Shown piece by piece: positions 11,606 through 23,416 of a stretch of 64,000 nucleotides of DNA. The notes under the pieces are model-generated. The model did no database searches, was not told the origin of the DNA, and saw nothing but the letters and a program-made list of their open reading frames with translations. The DNA is from Actinomycetota bacterium. GTDB taxonomy: Bacteria > Actinomycetota > Acidimicrobiia > Acidimicrobiales > Ilumatobacteraceae. The translations under genes were made by a program, and so were the position numbers. Location: assembly GCA_009702755.1 (NCBI GenBank), contig WLHL01000001.1, positions 1 to 64,000 on the forward strand, read 5' to 3'. Every line of letters begins with the position of its first letter. The stretch's first letter is position 1.

Positions 11606-12484
11606 TTATTCGTCGTCGGATTGATTACGCAGGAACTCTTCTAGTTCTGCAGCTAAGTCATCGCCGGTGGGCATGTTCTTTTCGACAAGTTGATCGTGGC
11701 GATGCTCAAGCATTTGCACATACGCAGACGCCTGCGGGTCACCCTCAACAGCAGCATCGTGCAGTTCTTGCCAACGGCTAATCTCCTGTTGCAGGTTCGC
11801 ATGATCAGTGGGAATGCCCAATACGTGCTGTAAGTGTTGCAATAACGCCGCGGCGCTCTTCGGATGTTGTGCATGCATCAGGTAATGCGGAACGCCGACG
11901 CGCAAACTGATGTTGGGAATCTTCGCCTGATCAAGTGCGTCGAGGAGTACGCCGGCAACACCGGTAGGGCCTTGATATTGCGGACGGCTGAGCCCCAGTC
12001 GCGATGCCAAATCTGAGTTCGTTGTGCTGCCCACAACGAAAGGAACACGTGAGTGCGGCACTTGCTCTGCAGCAGCACCGAGGCTGATCACCAATGTGCA
12101 ACCAAGGCCCTTGGCAACTTCCACAACGGACTGAGTAAAGACAGCCCAGGAAACATGTGGTTCCACGCCGTTCAGCACCACCATGTCGCGCGCACCCTCG
12201 GGGTAACGAATAACGGTGAACTCGTTTTCTGGCCAACGAATCTGGCGGTCACCATCAGTATCGGTGAATACCTCGGGGCGTTCTTGCGTGAAGTCAAAGA
12301 ACGGGTCGGGGTCGATATCGGCAACAACTGCGAAATCGCGTTCCTTCAACATCCAATCAAGTGCCGATGTTGCAACACCACCGATGTCGAAGAGGCCACG
12401 CAGTGCCACCAACATCACAGGGTTGCGCAATGGCTCAATGTCATCCCAATAGGTTTCGAGGACTTCTTCGACTGACAGAGGCAT
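11606..12484 (-). CDS. PAC2 family protein
   Basis: GPTGVAGVLLDALDQAKIPNISLRVGVPHYLMHAQHPKSAAALLQHL typical of actinobacterial PAC2 proteins. Confidence 0.85.
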   Translation of the reverse strand: MPLSVEEVLETYWDDIEPLRNPVMLVALRGLFDIGGVATSALDWMLKERDFAVVADIDPDPFFDFTQERPEVFTDTDGDRQIRWPENEFTVIRYPEGARDMVVLNGVEPHVSWAVFTQSVVEVAKGLGCTLVISLGAAAEQVPHSRVPFVVGSTTNSDLASRLGLSRPQYQGPTGVAGVLLDALDQAKIPNISLRVGVPHYLMHAQHPKSAAALLQHLQHVLGIPTDHANLQQEISRWQELHDAAVEGDPQASAYVQMLEHRHDQLVEKNMPTGDDLAAELEEFLRNQSDDE

Positions 12485-12495
12485 TGCGTAACAAT

Positions 12496-13635
<1,140 letters not shown>

Positions 13636-13641
13636 TCATTT

Positions 13642-14850
13642 ATGCCTGGTCCAACAGAATTGCGACGTATTTCCGCCCGCCTCGGCGCTATTGCCGAGTC
13701 CGCCACCCTTGCGGTGGACGCTAAGGCCAAGGCCCTGAAGGCCAAGGGCGAAAACGTCATCGGTTTCGGTGCAGGCGAGCCCGACTTCCCAACCCCGGCT
13801 CACATCGTGGAAGCAGCCATCAAGGCGTGCTCCGAGGTGAAGAACCATCGCTACACACCCGCTGCTGGTTTGCCAGAGCTTCGTGAAGCCATCGCAGTCA
13901 AGACAATGCGCGATAGCGGCTTTGCATGCACCGCAGACCAGGTGCTCGTCACCAACGGTGGGAAGCATGCAGTGTTCACAGCGTTCGCAGCATTGTGCGA
14001 TGAAGGTGACGAAATCATTTGTCCCGCTCCGTTCTGGACGACATACCCCGAAGCAATCTCACTTGCTGGCGGCGTTGCAAAGGTCATCGACACTGAGGAA
14101 GCAAATGGCTTCCGCGTCACCGTTGCACAACTTGATGCAGCACTCACACCAAAGACAAAGGCATTGCTTTTCGTTTCGCCCGACAATCCATCTGGTTCTG
14201 TGTATCCAGAATCAGAAGTGCGTGCCATTGGCGAATGGGCAGTGAAGAACAAGGTGTGGGTCATCACCGATGAGATCTATGAGCACCTCACGTATGGTGA
14301 CAACAAGTTTGTATCAATGCCCACAGTTGTCCCGGAACTCGCCGAGCAGTGCATCATCCTCAATGGTGTTGCAAAAACATATGCAATGACAGGCTGGCGT
14401 GTTGGCTGGATGATCGGTCCTAAGGACATCATCAAGGCCAGTATTAACTTCCAGTCACATGCAACATCGAACGTGTCGAACGTTGCGCAGATGGCTGCAC
14501 TCGCAGCTGTTAGCGGTGACCTCTCTGCGGTGTACATGATGCGCGAAGCGTTTGAACGCCGCGGAAAATTGATGCATAAGATGCTCACCAGCATTCCTGG
14601 CGTGACATGTATGGAGCCACAGGGTGCGTTCTATTGCTATCCAAACTTCTCTGCACTGTTGAATCGCGACATCCGTGGCAAGAAAGCCACCACCACATTG
14701 GAACTCGCCGATCTCATTCTCAATGAGGTGCAGGTCGCGGTTGTTCCCGGTGAAGCTTTTGGTACCCCAGGCTTTATGCGATTCTCCTTCGCTCTCAGCG
14801 ATGAAGACTTGGTCGATGGCGTCCAGCGCATCATCGACCTCGTGAAGTAA
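13642..14850 (+). CDS. aspC: aspartate aminotransferase family (class I PLP)
   Basis: [46 protein letters not shown]...[23 protein letters not shown] at 13642, not the track start 13219, which lies antisense to serC. Confidence 0.92.
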   Translation: MPGPTELRRISARLGAIAESATLAVDAKAKALKAKGENVIGFGAGEPDFPTPAHIVEAAIKACSEVKNHRYTPAAGLPELREAIAVKTMRDSGFACTADQVLVTNGGKHAVFTAFAALCDEGDEIICPAPFWTTYPEAISLAGGVAKVIDTEEANGFRVTVAQLDAALTPKTKALLFVSPDNPSGSVYPESEVRAIGEWAVKNKVWVITDEIYEHLTYGDNKFVSMPTVVPELAEQCIILNGVAKTYAMTGWRVGWMIGPKDIIKASINFQSHATSNVSNVAQMAALAAVSGDLSAVYMMREAFERRGKLMHKMLTSIPGVTCMEPQGAFYCYPNFSALLNRDIRGKKATTTLELADLILNEVQVAVVPGEAFGTPGFMRFSFALSDEDLVDGVQRIIDLVK

Positions 14851-14904
14851 CCGATTTTTTCCAGTAATCGTCATTCATAGAGTCTGTTTTTCTACGGACT
14901 CTCT

Positions 14905-15120
14905 CGGAAGTGCTACGGTCATATCTGCATCCCAATAGGGGTGTTGCGCAAGCAACAGCGAAGTCCGGTGAGATTCCGGCACTGTCCCGCAACGGTGGTT
15001 CAGACAGAGGCAACTCTGCACTGACAAGTCCGGTCGCCTGAGCTTGCGTGCGAAAAACCAGTCCTCGAAGGAAGGGCGGTCCGCGGAGGCAACCGGCGTG
15101 AGCCGGATTCTGTGACCCAA
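14905..15120 (+). ncRNA. cobalamin riboswitch
   Basis: AAGTCCGGTGAGATTCCGGCACTGTCCCGCAACGGT core plus GACAAGTCCGGTCGCCTG, directly upstream of a BtuF-like gene; boundaries approximate. Confidence 0.9.
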
Positions 15121-15156
15121 CCTTCTTTCTCCAGACTTACTTGGAGGAAGATCCAC

Positions 15157-16065
15157 ATGAAATACAAAGTCCCATTCAGGAGGCGAGCAATCACTGCGAT
15201 TGTGGCCTCCGTTTTTATTCTCGGCGCATGCGGCGGGCAAGGCAGTGAAACTGCCGACACCACGTCGCCTGAACAGTCGTTGAAGATTGTCAGCTTGTCA
15301 CCGACAGCAACCGAAATGCTCTACGCCATTGGCGCAGGTAATCAGGTTGTAGCTGTTGACAACTTGAGTACTTTTCCAGCGGAAGTAGAACCCAAAGTCA
15401 CGAAGATTTCTGCGTATGAGCCCAGTGCAGAAGCAATTCTTGCGTATGAGCCAGACGTTGTTCTGATCTCGAATGACATGAACAAGATCACGGAGCAGCT
15501 CACGTCGGCTGACCCGGACATCAAGGTGTGGACAGGTGCAGCGGCAGCATCACTTGACGATGTGTATTCACAGATCAACGAGTTGGGTGCACTGACTGGC
15601 CGTGTTGATAACGCCAAAGAAGTTGTGTCATCGATGAAAGCGCGGATTGATGCAGCGATTCCAAAAAGTGGATGGGGAATTGTTTATCCCGTTTATTACG
15701 AATTAGACAACACCTTTTACAGTGTTACTTCGAACACTTTCGTCGGTTCATTGTTAAGTGAATTAGGAATGAAAAGCATTGCTGATGGGGCGGAAGAAGG
15801 AAACGATTATCCGCAGTTGAATGCAGAAGCAATCGTGAAGGCGAATCCCGCCATCATCTTCCTTGCTGATACGAAGTGTTGTCAACAAACTGCCGCCACT
15901 GTTGCGGCACGCGCTGGGTGGTCTGGCATTGATGCAGTTGTGAATCAGAATGTTGTTGAACTTGATGACGACATTGCATCCCGTTGGGGACCACGCATCG
16001 TTGATCTCATTGAGCAATTCGCTAAGGCGTACTCCTCGGTGATGGAAAAAGCGGCTGGAAAGTAA
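15157..16065 (+). CDS. btuF: cobalamin ABC transporter substrate-binding lipoprotein
   Basis: Lipobox ILGACGG; KIVSLSPTATEMLYAIGAGNQVVAVDN...EPDVVLIS; ATG at 15157 preceded by GGAGG. Confidence 0.9.
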   Translation: MKYKVPFRRRAITAIVASVFILGACGGQGSETADTTSPEQSLKIVSLSPTATEMLYAIGAGNQVVAVDNLSTFPAEVEPKVTKISAYEPSAEAILAYEPDVVLISNDMNKITEQLTSADPDIKVWTGAAAASLDDVYSQINELGALTGRVDNAKEVVSSMKARIDAAIPKSGWGIVYPVYYELDNTFYSVTSNTFVGSLLSELGMKSIADGAEEGNDYPQLNAEAIVKANPAIIFLADTKCCQQTAATVAARAGWSGIDAVVNQNVVELDDDIASRWGPRIVDLIEQFAKAYSSVMEKAAGK

Positions 16066-16077
16066 CTCGTCCTATTT

Positions 16078-17142
16078 ATGTCGTCGTCCATCACAGCAAC
16101 ACAGAGCACCGTCCACGGTGCGAGTCGGTGGTTGATCCCCGCCTCGGTCGTGGCGTTGTTTCTGGCTGTGTTGGGCGGCGTCATGATTGGGCCAGCTGGC
16201 CCGACATGGTGGCGAGTCCCCTTAGAGCTTCTCAACCGTCTCCCGCTTATCTCCATTGACAGCGGGATGACGTCGATGGAGTGGGCAATCATCTGGCAGA
16301 TTCGTGCACCACGCGTTGTTCTGGCTGCGATTGTCGGTTCCACCTTGTCGATTGCAGGCGCTAGTTATCAGGGCGTCTTTCGCAATCCGTTAGTCGACCC
16401 ATATTTGTTGGGCGTAGCTGCCGGTGCGGGGCTTGGCGCCACCATCGTCATCACGGTGAATCGCAGCGGCTCAAGCGATTGGATTATTGACCCGTTGCCT
16501 CTTGCTGCATTCCTCGGTGGTCTTCTCGCGGTGCTGGCAACGTATCTCGTTGGTTCATCTGTCAAGAACGATCGCAGTTCCATCAGCCTCGTTCTCGCTG
16601 GTGTGGCAGTCACGTCGTTAGCCACGGCGATGCAAACGTTCTTGTTGCAGCGCAACTCCGACGTTGTGCGTCAGGTGTACTCCTGGATCCTTGGTCGTCT
16701 CTCTACAGCAACATGGAGCGATGTTCGTCTCGTGATTCCATACGTATTGGTCTCAACAGTGGCGTTGCTCATGCATCGTCGTTTGCTTGATGTGTTGCGC
16801 GTGGGCGATGAAGAGGCAACAGCACTCGGTGTTGATGTGTCGCGTGTTCGACTCATTGTTGTAATCTCGGCAACTCTGGGTACCGCAGCAGTGGTCGCTG
16901 TGAGCGGTCTCATTGGTTTCGTCGGCATCATTGTTCCCCATGCCATCCGTTTAGTGGTTGGTAGCTCATATCGCATCGTGCTGCCAATGTCGTTGCTGCT
17001 TGGTGCTGTATTTCTCATTGTCGCCGATATTCCCGGACGCATTCTTGATAACCCCGCAGAAACACCCATTGGGGTCGTGACTGCTTTCTTGGGTGCACCA
17101 TTCTTTCTTCTCATTCTTCGAACAAGGCAGGCTCAGCGATGA
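16078..17142 (+). CDS. btuC: FecCD-type ABC transporter permease (cobalamin)
   Basis: IRAPRVVLAAIVGSTLSIAGASYQGVFRNPLVDPYLLGVAAGAGLGA. Confidence 0.92.
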   Translation: MSSSITATQSTVHGASRWLIPASVVALFLAVLGGVMIGPAGPTWWRVPLELLNRLPLISIDSGMTSMEWAIIWQIRAPRVVLAAIVGSTLSIAGASYQGVFRNPLVDPYLLGVAAGAGLGATIVITVNRSGSSDWIIDPLPLAAFLGGLLAVLATYLVGSSVKNDRSSISLVLAGVAVTSLATAMQTFLLQRNSDVVRQVYSWILGRLSTATWSDVRLVIPYVLVSTVALLMHRRLLDVLRVGDEEATALGVDVSRVRLIVVISATLGTAAVVAVSGLIGFVGIIVPHAIRLVVGSSYRIVLPMSLLLGAVFLIVADIPGRILDNPAETPIGVVTAFLGAPFFLLILRTRQAQR

Positions 17143-17921
17143 CATCGCTCGCATTTGAAAACGTCAGCGTGCAATATGACGGCCGCACTGCGGTGCATGG
17201 CTTTACCGACACCATCAAGCCCGGTGAATGGTTGTGCATTATTGGTCCAAACGGCGCCGGCAAGTCATCGTTGTTGCGTGCCATTACCGGTGTGACACCG
17301 CATGGTGGCCGCATCTTGGTGGATGGCTCGCCACTCACTGCACGCTCATCGCGTCGTCGCGCACAACTGATTGCCTATGTTCCACAGTCTCCGGTGTTGC
17401 CATCAGGCATGACCGGTGCTGAGTATGTACTTTTGGGTCGCAACCCGTTTGTGACTCACTTTGGTCAGGAATCAGCACTTGATCACAGCATGGTGAACGA
17501 TGTGATCTCTCGCCTTGATCTTGCGGATCTTGCGCAGCGAGATGTGGACACGCTCTCTGGTGGCGAACGCCAGCGTTTAGTGATTGCACGTGCCATTGCT
17601 CAAGAAGCACCCATCTTGTTGCTCGATGAACCAACGAGTGCACTCGACATCGGGCATCAACAACAAGCGTTAGAACTTGTTGACAAACTGCGTCGTGAGC
17701 ACGGCCTCACCGTGGTGTCGGCGATGCATGACCTCACACTTGCAGGCATCTATTCCGACCGTCTCGCCTTAATGCATGCAGGGCATCGTGTGGCGCACGG
17801 ACCTGCAGAAGATGTTCTGCGCGCAGAGACACTTGGAGAGTTCTACGGAGTCTCAGTACGGGTGCATCGCGAGGATGACGGCACCATCGTTGTAGTGCCA
17901 AACCGAACCTCGCTTCGCTAG
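17139..17921 (+). CDS. btuD: ABC transporter ATP-binding protein (cobalamin)
   Basis: Walker A GPNGAGKSS, signature LSGGERQR, Walker B ILLLDEPTSALD; ATGA overlap with btuC. Confidence 0.92.
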   Translation: MTSLAFENVSVQYDGRTAVHGFTDTIKPGEWLCIIGPNGAGKSSLLRAITGVTPHGGRILVDGSPLTARSSRRRAQLIAYVPQSPVLPSGMTGAEYVLLGRNPFVTHFGQESALDHSMVNDVISRLDLADLAQRDVDTLSGGERQRLVIARAIAQEAPILLLDEPTSALDIGHQQQALELVDKLRREHGLTVVSAMHDLTLAGIYSDRLALMHAGHRVAHGPAEDVLRAETLGEFYGVSVRVHREDDGTIVVVPNRTSLR

Positions 17922-17954
17922 CGAGTTGAATTCGCCTGCGAGTACCGTGGGGGA

Positions 17955-18620
17955 ATGGCACGCCCCCTTGACGCCCGACTTCTCGACGCTTGCGTTGAGG
18001 GATGTGCTGCCACTCATCAGCTTCTTCTAGAGACTGTCGACGCCATCAGTCCTGACGCCTTTGCAGAGCCTTCTCGACTGCCTGGGTGGACTCGCGGCAC
18101 GATTGTGGGGCACCTAGCCCTCAATGCACAGAGCCATGTTGAGCTGTTGGCGGCGGCCGCTCGGGGGGAGTCCGCTCGGCAGTATGGCGGTGGGCCAGAG
18201 GTTCGCTCTGCTGCGATCGCGGAAGCGTCGTTGTGGGCCCCTGAGAAGGCTGTGAAGGAACTTCGCAAGGCCATCTACAGCCTGGAAGGCGCATGGGCTG
18301 GCTCAACATATGACACATGGCAGGGAACTGGGACGGCTTCTTCGGGGTCTGTTATCTCAATGCATGAACTTCCTTTTCTTCGCTGGCGTGAATGCGTCCT
18401 TCATCTCACCGATCTCGATGTCGGCATTGAGTACGACCAATGGCCTTCGCATTACGTGCGGTTGGAATTGGATCGCCAGAAGATGGCATGGGCCGCAAGC
18501 CACGCCATGGGACTCACGCAACTTCCGCAAGCGGCAATGAAGTTGGATGAGAAGCATCGTCTTGCATGGTTGTTGCAGCGTGCAGAGGTCGATGGACTTC
18601 CTCAAGGCCTTGGGTTGTAA
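17955..18620 (+). CDS. maleylpyruvate isomerase (MDMPI/DinB-fold) family protein
   Basis: LLETVDAISPDAFAEPSRLPGWTRGTIVGHLALNAQSHVELL matches the MDMPI N-terminal pattern. Confidence 0.75.
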   Translation: MARPLDARLLDACVEGCAATHQLLLETVDAISPDAFAEPSRLPGWTRGTIVGHLALNAQSHVELLAAAARGESARQYGGGPEVRSAAIAEASLWAPEKAVKELRKAIYSLEGAWAGSTYDTWQGTGTASSGSVISMHELPFLRWRECVLHLTDLDVGIEYDQWPSHYVRLELDRQKMAWAASHAMGLTQLPQAAMKLDEKHRLAWLLQRAEVDGLPQGLGL

Positions 18621-20221
18621 TGCGCCGTCGAATGTTTGCAGCCGCGGTTGGCATCGTTGCGCTTGTGTCCTTTGCGACTCCCAGCGTTGTCTCTGCACAC
18701 GCAATTCTTGATTCATCGAGCCCCGTTGCATCGTCGGTGATCATGCAGTCTCCGGAAGAAGTTCGTTTGGATTTCAACGAAGCGATTGAATCCACCCTGC
18801 TAAATGTCCGGCTCTTTGACGCGGAACAAAAAGAAGTGGCGATTGAGCGTGCTGAATTGCTCGCGGTTGATCCGTCAGTCGTTGTCGCGCCACTTCCAGA
18901 TCTCTCAAACGGCGTGTATGTCGTTGTGTGGCAGGTCGTGAGTTCTGATGGCCACCCCGTGTCGGGTGCGTTTCCATTTGAGGTGGGTGAGCAGTCATCA
19001 GGAACAAGTGAAGATGTTCTTGAAAAGATTCTGAACAGCATCAACACGGAGTCACCGTTGGGCACTCCTCTTGCCATCGCACGATTTGTTTCATTTCTCT
19101 CGTCGATTGTCTTACTGGGAACTGTGGTTTTGACATGGGGATCATCACTGATTGTCGCGCCGAGAGCACGCAGGTTGATGCGTTCGTCCGTGGTGGGGCT
19201 TGCAGTGGGCTCAGTCGCCGTGTTGCTCCTGCAGGGTCCATATGCATCAAGCAGAGGATGGGGAGCAATCTTTGATACTCAATTGATCAGTGAGGTGATG
19301 TCCACGCGCCTCGGAATCGCAATGCTGATACGTCTCGCATTGGTTCTGTTGTGGGGCGTTGTTTGTGTGGCGGTCGCGCACGCTGCCACCTCCTGGTGGA
19401 AGAATCTTGCGTTCCTGGCCGCTGTCGGCACTATTGCGACCTTCTCGATGAGTGGGCATCCCAGCGCCGCCTCGCTTGCGCCACTGTTCATGCTGGTTGA
19501 TGCCGTGCACGTTGGTGCAGTTTCTGCATGGGCAGGCGGGCTCATCGCGCTTACTGTGTTGCGCCGTGAAGAGGGAGCAGACGCAGCTCGCTTCTCTCGC
19601 ATTGCAACATGGACAATGCCGCTCGCAGCGGTGACGGGTGTCGTGCAAGGTCTGCATCTACTTGATGGTCTCGGTTCCCTCACGAGTTCCACCTATGGAA
19701 AATATCTTCTCCTCAAAATTGTCGTCGTCGTTGGTGCTGTCATTCTTGGTGCACGCGCTCGGAGAGAACTTGTTCATTCCGACTCTCCAGGATTTGGAAA
19801 GACAATCCGAGTGGAAGCAACACTCATGGTTGCGGTTCTTGCCGTCACCGCGATGTTGGTGGGTACATCTCCGCAGGACACTGGTCCTTCATCGTCTCAA
19901 GTCTTTAGCGCGACACAGATTCGCTCTGGCATTGTCGCCGATCTCTCCGTGTTCCCCACACGAGTGGGAACTGCCGAGGTGCATGTGGTGCTCACGCCGC
20001 CAGGTGGAGCATTGAAGCCAGTCACGAATGTCTCCGTGTCGCTGGCCCTGCCGTCACGTCAGATTCCGCCTATTCCCGTGAAGATGTATGAGTTGGGCCC
20101 GAATCACTGGACAGGTGTTGTCAGCATTCCGTATTCGGGCAACTGGTCATTCGAAACCCGCGTACAGCCAACGGAGAATTCAACACTGTTGTACACCGAT
20201 TCTTTTGACGTGGCTGACTAG
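18620..20221 (+). CDS. copCD: CopC-CopD fusion copper transport/resistance protein
   Basis: Signal peptide then HAILDSSSPVASSVIMQSPEEVRLDFNEAIE...VWQVVSSDGHPVSGAFPFEV (CopC), multi-TM CopD region; ATG overlaps the upstream stop (TAATG). Confidence 0.88.
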   Translation: MRRRMFAAAVGIVALVSFATPSVVSAHAILDSSSPVASSVIMQSPEEVRLDFNEAIESTLLNVRLFDAEQKEVAIERAELLAVDPSVVVAPLPDLSNGVYVVVWQVVSSDGHPVSGAFPFEVGEQSSGTSEDVLEKILNSINTESPLGTPLAIARFVSFLSSIVLLGTVVLTWGSSLIVAPRARRLMRSSVVGLAVGSVAVLLLQGPYASSRGWGAIFDTQLISEVMSTRLGIAMLIRLALVLLWGVVCVAVAHAATSWWKNLAFLAAVGTIATFSMSGHPSAASLAPLFMLVDAVHVGAVSAWAGGLIALTVLRREEGADAARFSRIATWTMPLAAVTGVVQGLHLLDGLGSLTSSTYGKYLLLKIVVVVGAVILGARARRELVHSDSPGFGKTIRVEATLMVAVLAVTAMLVGTSPQDTGPSSSQVFSATQIRSGIVADLSVFPTRVGTAEVHVVLTPPGGALKPVTNVSVSLALPSRQIPPIPVKMYELGPNHWTGVVSIPYSGNWSFETRVQPTENSTLLYTDSFDVAD

Positions 20222-20230
20222 CGAATTGGC

Positions 20231-20665
20231 TTACAGTCGTCGCACCACGATGTGGTGAGGCATGTCGGTCGGTTCATCAATGAATCCGTCACCTACCGTC
20301 TGGAAGCCACACTTCTCGTAGAAACCAAGTGCTGAATCGCGTGCACGGGCCCACACGATTTCGGCGTTTCGTTCTGCAGCTAACGCAACACCGGCCCGAA
20401 TCAGTTGTGCGCCGTAACCACCCGATTGTAATGAAGTATCAACGGCCATGCCTTTGAGTTGCATGGCGGCGACTCCTGGAGCTTCGGGGCATTCCTTGAT
20501 GAACCATGTTGATGTTGCGATGACATCACCGGACTGCACAATGCCAAAGTGCACAACATCGGGGTATTCATCCTCGGGATAGTGCGCATCAGTTGCAGGC
20601 GTTCCTTGTCGAAGCACCCGAACACGCAAAGACATGATCTCGTCAATCGTAAGTTGCTGCACCAT
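20231..20665 (-). CDS. GNAT family N-acetyltransferase
   Basis: LKGMAVDTSLQSGGYGAQLIRAGVALAAERNAEIVWARARDSALGFYEKCGFQTVGD. Confidence 0.88.
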   Translation of the reverse strand: MVQQLTIDEIMSLRVRVLRQGTPATDAHYPEDEYPDVVHFGIVQSGDVIATSTWFIKECPEAPGVAAMQLKGMAVDTSLQSGGYGAQLIRAGVALAAERNAEIVWARARDSALGFYEKCGFQTVGDGFIDEPTDMPHHIVVRRL

Positions 20666-20667
20666 TG

Positions 20668-21714
20668 CTATTTCACCGAAGCGACATTGATGTTTGAGCC
20701 TTCGTTGCGCGCGCTTTCGTACATGGCCTCCACAATGCGATGAGCTTCGAGCGCAACGGAGAAATCAGGGAAGCCTGGTTCTTTGTTGATCGCAGTGAGA
20801 ATAAATGCCGCGTCAGGGTTCGCGTGGGTATGAGCCAAGGGTGCAGTTTTCGCAAGTAATTCTTCGCCCTCTAATGATCCCGTGCTGCCATCTGCATCGC
20901 TCCATGTCACAGGCCCAAACCAATCATCCCCCGCGATGATCACAGTCCGGTTCTCGCAGAACACTTCAACGTGTCGCAGGCTGGGTCGCGAGAGATTGTC
21001 GTGCCAGATTGTGGTGAGAGTGCCGATCGCGCCGTTCGTAAACTGCACAGAAGCAGCGACGCAATCTTCGATTCCCTCAATGCCGTGTTGATATGTGGCA
21101 CGTGCGCTCACCGACGCAACGTCGCCAATGAGAAAGCGCAACATGTCGACATCGTGGATACTGTGCTCGAGCAACGTGCCCGCGCCTGCTTTTTCGATGT
21201 CTCCGCGCCATGTTGACTTGTAGTGGCCTTGAATCGGGATGAACTGATCATCACGAAAGACCACAGCCATCGGTGCACCAGCCGCTGGGTCAGTGATGAG
21301 TTCACGCGCCCACAAATATGCAGGGGAGCGGCGAAGAATAAGACCGCATTGATGGGTGAGACCAGAACCGCTTGCTGCGTCGTACATCTCGCGTGCTTTA
21401 TTGAAACCTGTGCTGAGTGGCTTCTCGCAGAAGAATGGTTTCCCTGCCGCAATGCACATGTCGACGAGTCGTTGATGTTCATTTGTCCATGTGCAGATGT
21501 AGACGATGTCGCTGCTTGCAATGACTTCTGCTTCCGAATTCATCACGGTGCTACCGGAACCTTGTGCAAACACTTCCGCACGTGCGGTGTCGATGTCGTA
21601 ACAACCACCACGAATCATCTCAACACCAGATCGTTTCAACATCTTTGAGTGAAACGTCGCGATATGTCCAGTTCCAATGAATCCAACAATGGGAGGGCGA
21701 TCAGCAATTGTCAC
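20668..21714 (-). CDS. Gfo/Idh/MocA family oxidoreductase
   Basis: VGFIGTGHIATFHSKML...ICTWTNEHQRLVDMCIAAGKPFFCEKPLS. Confidence 0.9.
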   Translation of the reverse strand: MTIADRPPIVGFIGTGHIATFHSKMLKRSGVEMIRGGCYDIDTARAEVFAQGSGSTVMNSEAEVIASSDIVYICTWTNEHQRLVDMCIAAGKPFFCEKPLSTGFNKAREMYDAASGSGLTHQCGLILRRSPAYLWARELITDPAAGAPMAVVFRDDQFIPIQGHYKSTWRGDIEKAGAGTLLEHSIHDVDMLRFLIGDVASVSARATYQHGIEGIEDCVAASVQFTNGAIGTLTTIWHDNLSRPSLRHVEVFCENRTVIIAGDDWFGPVTWSDADGSTGSLEGEELLAKTAPLAHTHANPDAAFILTAINKEPGFPDFSVALEAHRIVEAMYESARNEGSNINVASVK

Positions 21715-21747
21715 AGTTTGGAGATTAGTAGTTGGGGCGAAAGTGAA

Positions 21748-22790
21748 TTAGCTCACTGGGAGGATGAGTGTGTCGGTTCCAAGTGAAGTTTTCAGTTTTA
21801 CCCGCACTTCTCCACCCCATGGCGAAGTGGAGTTCTTGAATCCGACCGAGTAATGGGCATTTGAGTTGATGGTTGCGTGAGGGGTTGTTCCGCTGGTGAG
21901 AGAGAGATTCTGCCCTGAAGTAGTAATCAGACGGACGGCTGCTTTCACAGCTTTGCCAGCTGAAGGATTGTTGACTTTAACTTCAATCGTCGCGTATGCG
22001 GTTCCACCAAACCATGAGAGGGAACGAAGGGATGCGCAGGCCCCTGATGATCCGCAAACATATGAGGAGTCATCAGAATTTGCAACGATTGCGTTAGAGA
22101 GATCGACGCCGTTCACATTGAATGAGTAGAGCATCCCCGATTGTGTTTGGAATCTGTCAAAGAGCATCTCACAGGAACTTGTGAAACAAATTCTGTAGCC
22201 AGTCCCTTCAGAAGTCATTTTGAGTGGACTGCCATCGCTTCCCCCCGCTTGTCGTTGGGAAAGTCGACCATTGAATAAGTGGTATGCGTATTTCCAAGCT
22301 GGGGAATCGGTGTATGAGTTATCCATCATTGATTGGAAGCCACTTGATGACCAAGAGCTCAGTCCTTGTACGAATGAAGTTGTTGCTACTGATTCACCAG
22401 AGACCACAGCCTCGTTCTGATCATTTGATTCACCTGAGTTCACACTGTCGTTCTGTGCATCTCCCATGTCTGGCGCAATTGATTCATTGTCTGAATAGCC
22501 ACTAGTTGTGTTGTCTGTGTACGGAGGTTGAGCGAGATCAGGAATCACAGGATTCTGGATTCCTTGGCTTGCAAGGTTCATACCCTCCATACACATGTCA
22601 AATGCCGTGTATCCATCAAGGTCGCTGCCTTCTTGCGTCAGGGCATCACACATCTTGACTTTCTCTTCGTAAGTCATGTTCTTTGCAATCGATGCAGGAT
22701 TGACGTCGATAGTCACGTTGGAGAGCCATTGATATCCACCGAAGACAGCAGCGACGAGAACTCCGATGGCAATGAGAGATTTATTCACGT
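21748..22790 (-). CDS. membrane-anchored extracytoplasmic protein of unknown function
   Basis: N-terminal TM (V/M)NKSLIAIGVLVAAVFGGYQWL from GTG near 22790, acidic Asn/Ser/Glu-rich linker, C-terminal beta-rich domain. Confidence 0.55.
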
Positions 22791-22855
22791 TGAAAAAGTA
22801 ACAGAAGATTTGTGAGGAGCTGTCTTTGCAGTGCGTGTGGCTCGGATGCAAATGA

Positions 22856-22902
22856 AAACGCCCGGTGGCTCACAATCTTTCGACTGCGGCCACCGGGCGT
22901 TT
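22856..22902 (-). terminator. Rho-independent terminator downstream of hupB
   Basis: AAACGCCCGGTGGC ... GCCACCGGGCGTTT inverted repeat. Confidence 0.8.
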
Positions 22903-22924
22903 CCCAGTGCTTGTTAAGGAGCGA

Positions 22925-23416
22925 CTAGCGCTTCTTTGCTGCCTTCTTCACAGCCTTCTTAGGTGCTGCTTTCTTGACAGCCTTCTTAGGTGCTGCCTTC
23001 TTCACAACCTTCTTAGCGACAGGCTTCTTTGCAGCAGCCTTCTTCTTAGCTGGTGCTGCCTTCTTCTTTGCAGGTGCTGCGGACTTCTTGGCTGCTGGTG
23101 CAGGAACTGCCTTCTTGGTGTTCAGCTTTGGAGCTGGTGCAACACCGAGTGCAATGTCCTTGAATCCCTTAAGGGCTGTGATCTTGGCAACTGTTTTTGC
23201 CTTGATCTGGATTGTTGCTCCGGTGGCCGGGTTACGGCCGGTGCGTGCTGGACGCTTGATCTTTGCAAACTTTGCAAAACCGGAAATATTTACGACTTCA
23301 CCCTTTGCAACATTGGCGAGGATTACATCAATGGTTCCCTCGACCAACTTTGCTGCGGTCTTGTTATCGACCTCAGTGTGGAGTGCTACTGCTTGAATGA
23401 GTTCACGCTTCTTCAT
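22925..23416 (-). CDS. hupB: HU-family DNA-binding protein with histone H1-like Lys/Ala/Pro tail (HupB type)
   Basis: MKKRELIQAVALHTEVDNKTAAKLVEGTIDVILANVAKGEVVNISGFAKFAKIKRPARTGRNPATG followed by PAKKKAAPAKKKAAAKKPVAKK repeats. Confidence 0.93.
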   Translation of the reverse strand: MKKRELIQAVALHTEVDNKTAAKLVEGTIDVILANVAKGEVVNISGFAKFAKIKRPARTGRNPATGATIQIKAKTVAKITALKGFKDIALGVAPAPKLNTKKAVPAPAAKKSAAPAKKKAAPAKKKAAAKKPVAKKVVKKAAPKKAVKKAAPKKAVKKAAKKR

